From Pseudanabaenaceae cyanobacterium SKYG29 (GTDB lineage: Bacteria; Cyanobacteriota; Cyanobacteriia; Pseudanabaenales; Pseudanabaenaceae): 64,000 nucleotides of DNA. The position numbers and the translations under genes are program-made. The stretch spans positions 248,001 to 312,000 of the forward strand of contig JANWWT010000001.1 of NCBI GenBank assembly GCA_025055675.1, given 5' to 3'. Positions 42,585 to 51,296 of the stretch are shown here, one piece after another. The first letter of the stretch is position 1. Every line of letters starts with the position of its first letter. Under the pieces are notes generated by a model that was given only the letters and a program-made list of their open reading frames with translations, was not told where the DNA came from and made no database searches.

Positions 42585-44999
42585 ATGGTGCAATTACTCA
42601 TTCCTGCCTGTGCCAAGCTTGCCGACAACACGCAAAAAATACTGGACTTACTCAAACAAGAGCCGACACTGCGTCATACAGACACAACCATGGTGCAGGC
42701 TTCTTTGCGCAAAATTACTAGTACTAGTTTTGAGGTGGTGTTTGCTGGTGCTTTCAGTGCAGGCAAGTCTATGCTCATCAACGCTCTGTTGGGGCGGGAG
42801 TTACTCTACAGTGCTGAAGGGCATGCCACAGGTACAGAATGTCGGATTGCCTATGCCGAAAGCCCCGATCGGGAACGGGTAGTTTTGACATTTTTAAGCG
42901 AAAAAGAGATCAAGAACTTAGTAGAAGCTCTATGTCAAGAATTGGGTATACCAGGGGGGGTAAATCTGCACAGTGATGACAGTTTAGAAAGATTACAACT
43001 AGAAGCGAAGGAAATTATCAGGCAGGCGGGGGGAGAAAATCAATCAGAGAAAGCGAAACGAGCTAATGCCTTACAACTTTTAATCAAGGGTTATCTAGCC
43101 AATCGGGAGCGCATACAACCCGAGAGCAATTCTATTTTTGCCATGGATAAACTGAACTTTTCTAGTTTACAGGAAGCAGCTAACTACGCGCGCCGTGGTG
43201 TCAACAGTTCTGTGCTCAAAAAGATAGAGTATTACTGTCATGACCCCATGTTAGAAGATGGGAATGTAATTATTGACACTCCTGGTATTGATGCCCCTGT
43301 CAAGGAAGATACCCAGATAACATTTAGAAAAATTGAAGACCCCGATGTATCAGCAGTTGTCTGTGTCCTTAAATCTGCTTCTGCAGGGGAGCTAACCGCA
43401 CCGGAAACGGAATTACTAGAAAAAACCAAGGCAAATCCTAATATCCGCGATCGGGTCTTCTATGTCTTTAATCGTGTTGATGAAACTTGGTATAACACTC
43501 AACTAAGGCAGAGATTGGAGCGCTTAATCAACAGTGATTTCCGTAACTTACCTAGGGTCTACACCACTAGTGGCTTATTAGGGTTCTACGGTAAGCTTGT
43601 GCAAAATACTAGCTATCACGATCGGTTTGGTTTAGATTCGGTATTTGCAGAAAGTGTGAAGGGGGAAGGGGGCAAAGAAGAAACGCCCCAATTTGTTTAT
43701 GCTTTTTTGAATTACTGTGCCAATTCTGGCAAACTACCTAGTTCGTTTCGGGTGGATGTACGCAGCTATGAGACTGGCAATGAAAATTATGTCAGGATTT
43801 TGCAGGAATGGGGTACACCTTTGTTACAGCAACTAATCTGGGACAGTGGTATAGAGCAATTTAGGGAAGCAGTTATTCGTTATTTAAGGGAGGAAAAAAG
43901 ACCGTTACTGTTTATCAATTTAGCTGACGACTTGCAGCCTCTCTGCATTGCGTTACAAAAGCACTGTTTAGAACAATACCAAGGAGTGACAAGCCAGCCC
44001 CAGGAAGCAGAAACAATGAAGTCCCAGGAGCTGGGTAAAATCGGTCAGCAGTTACAATCGATCGGTCTAGCCTATAGCAAACACTTACAAGAGGAGCTAA
44101 ATAAAGCTGTTGCTAGCGAGTTAAATACCAGCTACGAAAAAGATTACCGTGCACTGCAAGCGGCTATGGTGGCGCGTTTAGATGAGTTATTAGCTAACTT
44201 TTCTGTAGCCGATGTCCATCGCCGTGCCCAAGCTAGTCATCCCCGCAATTCCACTGTGCCTGTCATGGGTATTTTAGTGGAGGCTTTCTATTACTTAGCT
44301 AATGAACTAGAGGTAGTTTTGGTAGAGTATTCCCGCCGGGTTGTTGCTAACTTTTTTGACCAGTTAATTGATGCTGTTCAGAAACAGGACTATTACAAAG
44401 AAATTTATCGCTTGCTGGGTAATGACGGGGGTATAGAAGCAGAGCTAAGGCAGTTGCAACAGAGGGTAGAAATTGCTATTGAAAATGAGGCAAAGACGGA
44501 ATGCGATCGGTACGTAAGAGAGCGACCAGAGATATATACAGCTACTGTATGGCAACTACGATCGGTTTTACAGCAGTCCTGTCGCAGTTTTGACTTCGAT
44601 AGTATGATTGAGGCTGAACCAGCTATTAAGCAACTTCTAAAGATGGATTTTGAGCAGAAAGTTGGGGACACGATTAAAAGAACCTATAGGCAAACAATCA
44701 ATCAAACCCTCAATGATCACATCCTTAAGCATGCCCAAGAGTACCCCCACCAAATACTAAATTATTACGATCGGGCTAGGAGTTATTTAGAACAGACCCT
44801 GGATAAAGAAGTTCAAGAAAAACTAGAGGCTAATCGTAAGTTACAACAGGAAATACTAGCAAAGGTTGACACTTACAATGCAGCGGTGAGTGGGATAAAT
44901 GCCTGCCTACAAGCCCTGCAACTCGATCGGAAACAGCTACCACTAATTTCTCTAGATGAGTTTGAGTCCACTGAAACTTCTACGGGAGGTGAGGAATGA
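42585..44999 (+). CDS. Bacterial dynamin-like GTPase
   Basis: The 804-residue protein (from ATG 42585) has a complete G domain: P-loop GAFSAGKS at 55-62, switch threonine in GHATGTECR (81-87), DTPG at 231-234 and NRVD at 296-299. The gap between the switch and DTPG holds a charged insert (about 105-220). The rest is long helical bundle with a hydrophobic stretch around VPVMGILVEAFYYLANELEVVL that may be the membrane paddle. Bacterial dynamin-like proteins remodel membranes; cyanobacterial examples include Nostoc BDLP. Its stop overlaps the start of the first KGK gene by four bases. An in-frame TTG ten codons upstream was rejected. Confidence 0.87.
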   Translation: MVQLLIPACAKLADNTQKILDLLKQEPTLRHTDTTMVQASLRKITSTSFEVVFAGAFSAGKSMLINALLGRELLYSAEGHATGTECRIAYAESPDRERVVLTFLSEKEIKNLVEALCQELGIPGGVNLHSDDSLERLQLEAKEIIRQAGGENQSEKAKRANALQLLIKGYLANRERIQPESNSIFAMDKLNFSSLQEAANYARRGVNSSVLKKIEYYCHDPMLEDGNVIIDTPGIDAPVKEDTQITFRKIEDPDVSAVVCVLKSASAGELTAPETELLEKTKANPNIRDRVFYVFNRVDETWYNTQLRQRLERLINSDFRNLPRVYTTSGLLGFYGKLVQNTSYHDRFGLDSVFAESVKGEGGKEETPQFVYAFLNYCANSGKLPSSFRVDVRSYETGNENYVRILQEWGTPLLQQLIWDSGIEQFREAVIRYLREEKRPLLFINLADDLQPLCIALQKHCLEQYQGVTSQPQEAETMKSQELGKIGQQLQSIGLAYSKHLQEELNKAVASELNTSYEKDYRALQAAMVARLDELLANFSVADVHRRAQASHPRNSTVPVMGILVEAFYYLANELEVVLVEYSRRVVANFFDQLIDAVQKQDYYKEIYRLLGNDGGIEAELRQLQQRVEIAIENEAKTECDRYVRERPEIYTATVWQLRSVLQQSCRSFDFDSMIEAEPAIKQLLKMDFEQKVGDTIKRTYRQTINQTLNDHILKHAQEYPHQILNYYDRARSYLEQTLDKEVQEKLEANRKLQQEILAKVDTYNAAVSGINACLQALQLDRKQLPLISLDEFESTETSTGGEE

Positions 45000-45340
45000 A
45001 TCTACAGCCTACAGATTTGGTGCGCTTCAAACTCTTGGATCAGTCTGTGAATATCAATCTGCCGAATTTTAACAAACAAGACTACAATAGGAGCATAAGC
45101 AGAATGCTAAGTGATGAAATTGATACTATCTTTGAGTTTAAGAAAATGTCTAAACGAATTATTGAATATTATTTGCCTGATGACTTCCGAGAGTATGTCA
45201 TGGGTTTAGGTTTAGTGTGTGAAGTTTTGCGGATTGGAGATCCGGGGTGGCGGCAAGGGAAGATTAAAGCAAAAGTAGTAATTGAATTTGAACCTGATGA
45301 ACCAGATTCTCCTCTAGAAGATATTCGCCAGTCTCTATGA
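44996..45340 (+). CDS. KGK-domain protein 1
   Basis: The 114-residue protein overlaps the dynamin stop by four bases (ATGA). Its C-terminal half, GDPGWRQGKIKAKVVIEF followed by EPDEPDSPLEDIRQSL, matches the KGK domain found in small cyanobacterial proteins, where a W-x-x-GK-h-+ strand precedes a C-terminal acidic PDEP...SPLDDIR block. The N-terminal part is helical and shows no signal. KGK domains have no known biochemical role. Close coupling to a dynamin-like GTPase suggests a partner or regulator, by inference only. Confidence 0.72.
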   Translation: MNLQPTDLVRFKLLDQSVNINLPNFNKQDYNRSISRMLSDEIDTIFEFKKMSKRIIEYYLPDDFREYVMGLGLVCEVLRIGDPGWRQGKIKAKVVIEFEPDEPDSPLEDIRQSL

Positions 45341-45405
45341 CCGGAGTTATTGGAGGAACTGTAAGATACATGTTAAAATAACGGAGACCCAGTCAGAGGT
45401 GTAGC

Positions 45406-45732
45406 ATGGAAGGATTAGAACCACAAGCTCTGATTCGTTTAGTAAATCCAGAAGAATACGGTGAAGTCGGGAAAGAAAACTACTTGAATATGGTGAATCA
45501 AATTGATTATTACTGGCAAAGTTACATATTTGAAGGAAAATCCATAACTTGGAAGATTTGGAACACAATTAATTACAATAAGTATTTAATTATAAAGGAG
45601 CTAGGAATTTGCTGCGAAAAATTGATTCCAGGAGATCCACGGGGCTGGGTCAGAGGTAAGATTAAGATCAATATGTGGTTTGAACCTGATGAACCTGAAT
45701 CTCCCCTAGATGAGTTGCGTGATTCCCTATGA
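45406..45732 (+). CDS. KGK-domain protein 2
   Basis: The 108-residue protein has a C-terminus (GDPRGWVRGKIKINMWFE then PDEPESPLDELRDSL) closely similar to the preceding gene; the N-terminal halves are unlike. It begins 65 bases after the first KGK gene, with AGAGG ten bases before ATG 45406. Its TGA overlaps the ATG of the HNH gene. The two KGK genes are likely an old tandem duplication. Confidence 0.72.
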   Translation: MEGLEPQALIRLVNPEEYGEVGKENYLNMVNQIDYYWQSYIFEGKSITWKIWNTINYNKYLIIKELGICCEKLIPGDPRGWVRGKIKINMWFEPDEPESPLDELRDSL

Positions 45733-45962
45733 CCCCTAGAGTGCCTATTCCTGAGGCAGTGAGGCAATATGTTTTCCAAAGAGATAACTATCGCTGTTGC
45801 AGTTGTGGTGCAACTAAAGATTTAACTATCGACCACATCATTCCTCTAGCTAAAGGTGGCACTAATGACATAAGTAATTTACAAACTCTCTGTCTCAGCT
45901 GTAATGCTCGTAAAAACGATCGGTATGACCCACGGTTTCGGCGCTACTGGACAGAATATTAG
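45729..45962 (+). CDS. Small HNH endonuclease
   Basis: The 77-residue protein is a bare HNH domain: RDNYRCCSCGATKDLTIDHI, IPLAKGGTNDISNLQTLCLS, CNARKNDR. The first DH pair supplies the general base histidine, Asn in ISNLQ and the final His-equivalent in CNARK region complete the fold, and two CxxC pairs bind structural zinc. Such stand-alone HNH proteins are common in cyanobacteria and cut or nick DNA, with unknown physiological targets. The start overlaps the KGK2 stop by four bases and the fluC pair starts two bases after its stop. Confidence 0.88.
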   Translation: MTPRVPIPEAVRQYVFQRDNYRCCSCGATKDLTIDHIIPLAKGGTNDISNLQTLCLSCNARKNDRYDPRFRRYWTEY

Positions 45963-45964
45963 TT

Positions 45965-46351
45965 ATGCTTAACCGCCCTGTAGTAGCTATTGCCCTGGGC
46001 GCGATCAGTGGTTCCCTCTGTCGTTATTACCTGCTGAAAACGATCGGGCATGTGCCCTGGAATACCCTAATTGTTAACACCACTGGCTGCTTTTGTCTGG
46101 GACTACTAGTGCCTCTTACTATGGGGCGTTTGGATTTAAGATTGACCCTCATCCCTGGTTTTCTTGGCTCCTATACAACCTTTTCTAGCTATGAATTGGA
46201 CAGTGTCAAATTGTTATTGGCACGGGATTTTTCCCAAGATTTACTCTACTGGGGAGGGAGCTTGATACTGGGCTACCTGAGCTTGCACCAGGGGTTCAAT
46301 CTAGGCAACTATATCCGCAACAAACTGCAAAAACAAATTGATGACAACTAA
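45965..46351 (+). CDS. crcB: FluC/CrcB fluoride channel subunit 1
   Basis: The 128-residue protein has four membrane helices and the family motifs GAISGSLCRYYLL, LIVNTTGCFCLGLL and FLGSYTTFSSYELD. FluC proteins form dual-topology dimers that export fluoride; tandem genes usually encode a heterodimer, one subunit in each orientation. This one begins two bases after the HNH gene and overlaps the second fluC gene. No fluoride riboswitch was recognised upstream. Confidence 0.9.
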   Translation: MLNRPVVAIALGAISGSLCRYYLLKTIGHVPWNTLIVNTTGCFCLGLLVPLTMGRLDLRLTLIPGFLGSYTTFSSYELDSVKLLLARDFSQDLLYWGGSLILGYLSLHQGFNLGNYIRNKLQKQIDDN

Positions 46352-46727
46352 CGAATTTTTACCCCTTTGGGTGGTTATAGGAGCAATTCCTGGTGCCTTG
46401 AGTCGTTACTATCTCACTCTATTTGTAGCAGAAAAGGTAAATTTTGATTTTCCCCTAGGTACTCTTTTAATTAATATTTCTGGTGCATTCCTGATGGGCT
46501 TTCTTGCCCCTCTCCTGCCTTCTCTACCAACCAACCAGTGGTTAAACGAAATAACGATTGCGGGCTTTGTCGGCTCCTACACTACCTTTTCCACCTATAT
46601 CCTTGACCTTTTTTACCTCAGCCAAACTGGCAAGTGGCGAAAAGTTTTCCTCTATGGACTAGGCACACCCTTGGGAGGACTGCTAAGTGTGGAGTTGGGC
46701 ATCGCCCTAGCTCAACTTCTCTCATAA
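46341..46727 (+). CDS. crcB: FluC/CrcB fluoride channel subunit 2
   Basis: The 128-residue second subunit has GAIPGALSRYYLTLF, LLINISGAFLMGFL and FVGSYTTFSTYILD, matching the Asn and TTFST elements of the fluoride pore. ATG 46341 overlaps the end of subunit 1 by 11 bases; a TTG one codon earlier is also in frame. Fluoride export is the expected role, probably as a heterodimer with the preceding product. Confidence 0.9.
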   Translation: MTTNEFLPLWVVIGAIPGALSRYYLTLFVAEKVNFDFPLGTLLINISGAFLMGFLAPLLPSLPTNQWLNEITIAGFVGSYTTFSTYILDLFYLSQTGKWRKVFLYGLGTPLGGLLSVELGIALAQLLS

Positions 46728-46872
46728 GTAAACCTGAACACACTCATAAGAAACATTGAGGGTACCTGATATTTACAACTTCATAGACTGCATTATATGC
46801 TTAGCTTAGCCTGAATAGATGGAAGTCTATAAGGATTGGGCGCAAATTCATAACTGAAGGGAGTTGAGTGTT

Positions 46873-48222
46873 ATGTCGAGCACTTCGCGTAGGCGATTTA
46901 TTGGCACTTTTGCTACCACAGCGATCGGGTCAATCTTGTTGAAGGGTTGTCCGGGGAATCCGCCTACCACCAATGCTCCTACTGCTACGCCTACAACAAC
47001 AGCAGCAGGGGGAGGTCCAGTTGGTGAACCACCGGAGACTACTAAGATTAAGTTGGGGTACATTCCTATTTTGGAGGCAGCCCCTCTGATCATTGCCCAG
47101 GAAAAGGGTTTCTTTGCCAAGCATGGCATGACGGAAGTGGAAGTGGCTAAGCAAGCCAGTTGGGCAGCGGCGCGGGATAATGTCGTTCTCGGTTCTGCGG
47201 GGGGCGGGATCGATGGTGGTCAGTGGCAGATACCTATGCCCCATTTGATCACTGAGGGGATTATCACTAATGGCAACAAAGTACCGATGTATGTCCTGTT
47301 GCAGACCAGTACCCAAGGAAATGGAATTGCCGTAGCGGGTATCCACAAAGGGAAGGGGCTAAACCTAGATGTCAGTAAGGCGGCAGATTATATCAAAGGC
47401 TATGCTAAAACTAATGGTCGTAAATTTAAGGCAGCCCATACGTTTCCCAACGCTAACCAAGAGATATGGATTCGTTATTGGTTTGCTGCAGGTGGTGTTG
47501 ACCCCGATAAAGATATTGAGTTATTGACGGTACCAGCGGCAGAAACAGTACAGGGAATGCGCAATGGCACGATGGATGCCTTTAGTACAGGTGACCCCTG
47601 GCCCTACCGCATAGTTTCAGATAAGATTGGCTTCATGGCAGCTCTAACGGAACAAATCTGGGAATTCCATCCAGAGGAATATTTAGCCATCCGTGCTGAC
47701 TGGGTGGACAAGCATCCTAAGGCTACCAAAGCCATTCTCAAAGCCGTGATGGAAGCACAACAATGGTTGGATGACCCTAACAATCGCCCAGAAGCTGTCC
47801 AAATTCTCGCAGCTAGGAATTTCTTCAATGTCCCCGCGGATGTGCTCACGCCACCTTTGCAAGGTAAGTATGACATGGGAGATGATCAACCAAAGATCGA
47901 TGATTTCAAAGCGGGCCCACTTTTCTGGAAGGATGGGTTAGGTAGTGTTTCTTATCCCTACAAGAGCCATGAGTTATGGTTTTTGACAGAGACAATTAGA
48001 TGGAATTTCCATGGTGGCAAGATCAAAGATTTTGCCATGGCGAAAGCCCTAATCGATCGGGTCAATCGCGCCGACTTGTGGGTAGAGGCAGCTAAGGAAC
48101 TGGGAGTGACCGACATACCCACGAGTGATTCCAGGGGTGTAGAAAAACTCTTTGACGGTAAAGTTTTTGATCCCGCTGACCCTGAAGCCTACCTAAAAAG
48201 TCTAGCGATCAAAAGGGTATAG
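46873..48222 (+). CDS. cmpA: Bicarbonate-binding lipoprotein of the BCT1 transporter
   Basis: CmpA captures HCO3- at the cell surface for ATP-driven uptake. The 449-residue precursor has a twin-arginine-like start (SRRRFIGTF) and a lipobox (SILLKGC), followed by [27 protein letters not shown]. The segments [34 protein letters not shown] and [13 protein letters not shown] are CmpA-like, whereas nitrate-binding NrtA has [26 protein letters not shown] also carries Glu where NrtA has Lys, as in CmpA. ATG 46873 has AAGGGAG nine bases upstream. It heads the cmp operon. Confidence 0.93.
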   Translation: MSSTSRRRFIGTFATTAIGSILLKGCPGNPPTTNAPTATPTTTAAGGGPVGEPPETTKIKLGYIPILEAAPLIIAQEKGFFAKHGMTEVEVAKQASWAAARDNVVLGSAGGGIDGGQWQIPMPHLITEGIITNGNKVPMYVLLQTSTQGNGIAVAGIHKGKGLNLDVSKAADYIKGYAKTNGRKFKAAHTFPNANQEIWIRYWFAAGGVDPDKDIELLTVPAAETVQGMRNGTMDAFSTGDPWPYRIVSDKIGFMAALTEQIWEFHPEEYLAIRADWVDKHPKATKAILKAVMEAQQWLDDPNNRPEAVQILAARNFFNVPADVLTPPLQGKYDMGDDQPKIDDFKAGPLFWKDGLGSVSYPYKSHELWFLTETIRWNFHGGKIKDFAMAKALIDRVNRADLWVEAAKELGVTDIPTSDSRGVEKLFDGKVFDPADPEAYLKSLAIKRV

Positions 48223-48224
48223 CC

Positions 48225-48425
48225 ATGGGGCGGAGTAGAACCCAGGCGGAATTCTTCTACCTCGATCGCAAAAGTCGCAGGTTACGCCGATTGCCGTCTA
48301 CAGATTTACCTATTTGTTCTTTCTTTCTGCCTTTAGTAGTTTTGTTGTGGAACTATTACGCTCAGCAGAATTTAGTCCCCCTAGCCCCTTGGCAAAGTTT
48401 GGAGTCGTTTTCTTTTTTGTATTAG
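48225..48425 (+). CDS. Possible small protein between cmpA and cmpB
   Basis: A 66-codon frame starts at ATG two bases after the cmpA stop and ends 17 bases before cmpB. The N-terminal third is strongly basic (RSRTQAEFFYLDRKSRRLRR), followed by a hydrophobic stretch (ICSFFLPLVVLLWNYYAQQ) that could span the membrane. It has no ribosome binding site of its own but could be translated by coupling. No family was recognised, and it may be a chance frame in an intercistronic spacer. Other cmp operons sometimes carry an extra gene, for instance a porin in Synechocystis, but not of this kind. Confidence 0.4.
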   Translation: MGRSRTQAEFFYLDRKSRRLRRLPSTDLPICSFFLPLVVLLWNYYAQQNLVPLAPWQSLESFSFLY

Positions 48426-48442
48426 TTTTATAGGAGTAAGTT

Positions 48443-49279
48443 ATGGCAACAACACAGTATCGCGGTTCCGCCAATAATGGCAATTTTCTTGCTACTTTCT
48501 GGCGCAAAAACGCTGGTAATATTGTCCCCCCCATGGTTGGCATTCTTGGCTTTCTCATAGTTTGGCAGTTATTTTCTTCTTCTGGCTTAACCAGACTGCC
48601 TGGTCCCATCAATATCTGGCTAGATGAACGGGCTAGGACTCTGATTCTGTATCCTTTCTATGACCGCGGTGGCTTGGACAAGGGCTTAGCTTTACAAACA
48701 CTGGCCAGTCTGACTAGAGTAGCGAAGGGGTATTCTCTGGCAGCGATCGTGGGCATCAGCATGGGAATTCTGGTTGGTCTGCAACCGTTAGTCAGCAAAG
48801 CCCTTGATCCTATCTTCCAGTTTTTACGCATGATTGCTCCGTTGGCGTGGGTACCGATCGCCCTTGTAGCTTTGCAAAATAACCAACCGGCAGCAATTTT
48901 TGTTATCTTTATCACAGCAGTGTGGCCTATCCTAATCAATACCGCAGAGGGAGTGAGACAAATTCCCCAGGATTACATCAATGTTAAACGGGTGTTGAGA
49001 CTGTCTAATTACAAGTTTTTCACCAAGATTCTCTTCCCTGCCGCTCTGCCCTATATCTTTACAGGACTGAGAATAGCGATCGGGTTAGCTTGGCTCGCGA
49101 TTATTGCTGCTGAAATTGTGATGTCGGGGATTGTGGGCATTGGTTTCTTCATTTGGGATGCCTATCAGCAAAACTATGTCAGTGAGATCATTGTGGCAGT
49201 GATTTACATCGGGGCTGTGGGGTTAATCCTCGATCGGTTGGTGTCCTTCTTACAAAAATTGATTGTTCCAGAAAAATAG
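48443..49279 (+). CDS. cmpB: Bicarbonate ABC transporter permease
   Basis: The 278-residue integral membrane protein has about six helices and the ABC permease EAA-type loop (SNYKFFTKILFPAALPYIFTGLRIAIGLAWLAIIAAE). It also has the family segments GWGFLIVWQLF-like start and GIGFFIWDAYQQNYVSEII. It forms the channel of the CmpABCD complex in the cytoplasmic membrane. TAGGAGT precedes ATG 48443. NrtB and CmpB are alike in sequence; the assignment follows CmpA. Confidence 0.9.
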   Translation: MATTQYRGSANNGNFLATFWRKNAGNIVPPMVGILGFLIVWQLFSSSGLTRLPGPINIWLDERARTLILYPFYDRGGLDKGLALQTLASLTRVAKGYSLAAIVGISMGILVGLQPLVSKALDPIFQFLRMIAPLAWVPIALVALQNNQPAAIFVIFITAVWPILINTAEGVRQIPQDYINVKRVLRLSNYKFFTKILFPAALPYIFTGLRIAIGLAWLAIIAAEIVMSGIVGIGFFIWDAYQQNYVSEIIVAVIYIGAVGLILDRLVSFLQKLIVPEK

Positions 49280-49289
49280 GAGATAAAAG

Positions 49290-51272
49290 ATGGTGCAAAC
49301 CTTGGTAAAAGCAGAAGGGATTGTTAAACGTTTTCCCCTCAGTGGTGGCAATGAGTATCTCGCCCTTAAAGGGATTGATTTGGAGATTAGGAGAGGTGAA
49401 TTTATTTCCCTCATTGGGCACTCGGGCTGTGGTAAGTCCACTTTGCTGAACATGATAGCGGGTCTCGATCGTCCGTCCGAGGGTGTGGTTTTGCTGGAAG
49501 GTCAGACAGTGCGCAGTCCTGGACCGGACAAGATGGTGGTCTTCCAAAATTACTCCCTCTTGCCCTGGTTAACAGTGTGGGAAAACGTTGCTCTGGCAGT
49601 AGATGAAGTCCATGCGGGGTTGAGCAAGAAAGAAAAGGAAGAGATTATTCGCCATCACATTCAGTTAGTGGGTCTGGAGCATGCGGCAGATAAAATCCCT
49701 GCCCATCTATCAGGGGGAATGAAACAAAGAGTAGCGATCGCGCGGGCATTGGCAGTCCGACCGAAGTTGCTGTTACTCGATGAACCTTTTGGCGCTCTGG
49801 ATGCCTTGACGAGGGGGAATTTGCAAGAACAACTCCTACGCATCTGTGAAGAGAACCAAATTACAGCCGTGATGGTCACCCACGACGTGGATGAAGCGGT
49901 GCTCCTCTCCGATCGGATTGTCATGCTCACCAATGGACCTGGGTCTAAAATTGGGCAGATTTTGGAAGTGGATATTCCCCGTCCCCGCAAGCGCTTGGAG
50001 GTAGTCAATCACCCCAGTTACTATGCCCTGCGCAGTGAAATGTTCTACTTCCTAAATCAACAAAAACGGGTGAAAAAACTCAATGCCCGCAGAGTAGCAG
50101 TATTATCGCGTCACGGACTGGAAAAGGTTAACCTGGAAATTGGCTTTGTGCCTCTTACTGCCTGTGCCCCTCTAGCCGTGGCGAAAGAAAAAGGCTTTTT
50201 TGCTAAACATGGCTTGGATGAGGTCAATCTAGTGCGAGAGACCAGTTGGCGGGGGATTGTCGATGGCATGGTGGAAGGCTACCTAGATGCGGCTCAGATG
50301 CCCTCTGGGATGCCAGCTTGGTTAACTTTGGGGGGAGCAGGGAAATTGACCCAAGTGGTTACAGCTCTGACTATGACGCGCAATGGCAATGCTATCACCC
50401 TGGGTAAATCCTTCTACGACCAAGGCATTTATTCCTTGCAGGAATTCCACACTTATCTGCAGGAGAACCCGCAAGTTCATCGCATGGGAGTTGTTCATCC
50501 TTCTTCCATGCACAATCTCTTACTTAGGTATTGGTTAGCTAGCGGCGGCATCGACCCCGATCGGGATGTGGTGTTGAAAAATATCCCCCCTGCTCAGATG
50601 ATTGTGGATTTGAAAGCTGGCAGTATTGATGGCTTTTGTGTGGGCGAACCCTGGAATTTCCGTGCCACCATGGAAGGGATTGGCTTTGTTGTTGCCACTG
50701 ACCTGGAGATTTGGAATGGTCACCCTGGCAAGGTTTTGGGAGTACGGGAGGAATGGGCAAAAGCTTATCCCAACACCCATATCGCCCTAGTGAAGGCACT
50801 CTTGGAAGCAGGCAAATATTGCGCTGACCCCAACAATGCCACCGAAATTGAACAAATCCTAGCCCGCCGCGAATATGTGGGTATGCCCAGCCAATACATT
50901 CACCTGAGTAATCCCAATCAAGCAGCTTGTAGTTTGGACAAACCCCTACGGCAATACGCCCACCATCAGTTTTTTGGCACTAGTGTCAATCGTCCTAGTC
51001 GTACAGAACAACTCTGGCACATAGCCCAGATGGCAAGGTGGGGAATTGTTCCCTTTCCCAGAAATTGGGTGGAAGTGATGGAGAAAATTTGCCGTGTGGA
51101 TGTTTTTAGTACGGCTGCCAGGGAACTGGGGCTAGCAGACATTTCCTACAGTCGCGGTCCCATTCAACTATTCGATGGTTCTACTTTTACTACTGATGAC
51201 CCCTTGAGTTATCTCAACAGCCTAGCAATCAAGCGTGATTTCACCATTGCTGAAATTCCCTTAACTGTGTAG
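49290..51272 (+). CDS. cmpC: Bicarbonate ABC transporter ATPase with C-terminal substrate-binding-like domain
   Basis: The 660-residue protein joins an ABC ATPase (about 1-255: GHSGCGKSTLLNMIAG, HLSGGMKQRVAIARALAV, LLLLDEPFGALDA, THDVDEAV) to a C-terminal domain (about 275-660) homologous to CmpA. The latter includes [31 protein letters not shown] and HPGKVLGVREEW. This architecture is shared by NrtC and CmpC; the extra domain is thought to sense cytoplasmic substrate and regulate transport. AGGAGAT overlapping the cmpB stop serves as ribosome binding site. Confidence 0.92.
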   Translation: MVQTLVKAEGIVKRFPLSGGNEYLALKGIDLEIRRGEFISLIGHSGCGKSTLLNMIAGLDRPSEGVVLLEGQTVRSPGPDKMVVFQNYSLLPWLTVWENVALAVDEVHAGLSKKEKEEIIRHHIQLVGLEHAADKIPAHLSGGMKQRVAIARALAVRPKLLLLDEPFGALDALTRGNLQEQLLRICEENQITAVMVTHDVDEAVLLSDRIVMLTNGPGSKIGQILEVDIPRPRKRLEVVNHPSYYALRSEMFYFLNQQKRVKKLNARRVAVLSRHGLEKVNLEIGFVPLTACAPLAVAKEKGFFAKHGLDEVNLVRETSWRGIVDGMVEGYLDAAQMPSGMPAWLTLGGAGKLTQVVTALTMTRNGNAITLGKSFYDQGIYSLQEFHTYLQENPQVHRMGVVHPSSMHNLLLRYWLASGGIDPDRDVVLKNIPPAQMIVDLKAGSIDGFCVGEPWNFRATMEGIGFVVATDLEIWNGHPGKVLGVREEWAKAYPNTHIALVKALLEAGKYCADPNNATEIEQILARREYVGMPSQYIHLSNPNQAACSLDKPLRQYAHHQFFGTSVNRPSRTEQLWHIAQMARWGIVPFPRNWVEVMEKICRVDVFSTAARELGLADISYSRGPIQLFDGSTFTTDDPLSYLNSLAIKRDFTIAEIPLTV

Positions 51273-51296
51273 TTATTCATGGCAGGAAGAAAAATG

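Noticed and set aside
45341-45964. Fluoride riboswitch ahead of the fluC/crcB genes
   Set aside because: crcB starts two bases after the HNH gene, leaving no untranslated leader, and no such fold was recognised further upstream.
46762-46776. NtcA site GTA-N9-TAC upstream of cmpA
   Set aside because: The spacing is nine bases where NtcA needs eight, and the operon is bicarbonate, not nitrate, type. No exact CmpR motif (TTA-N7/8-TAA) was found either.
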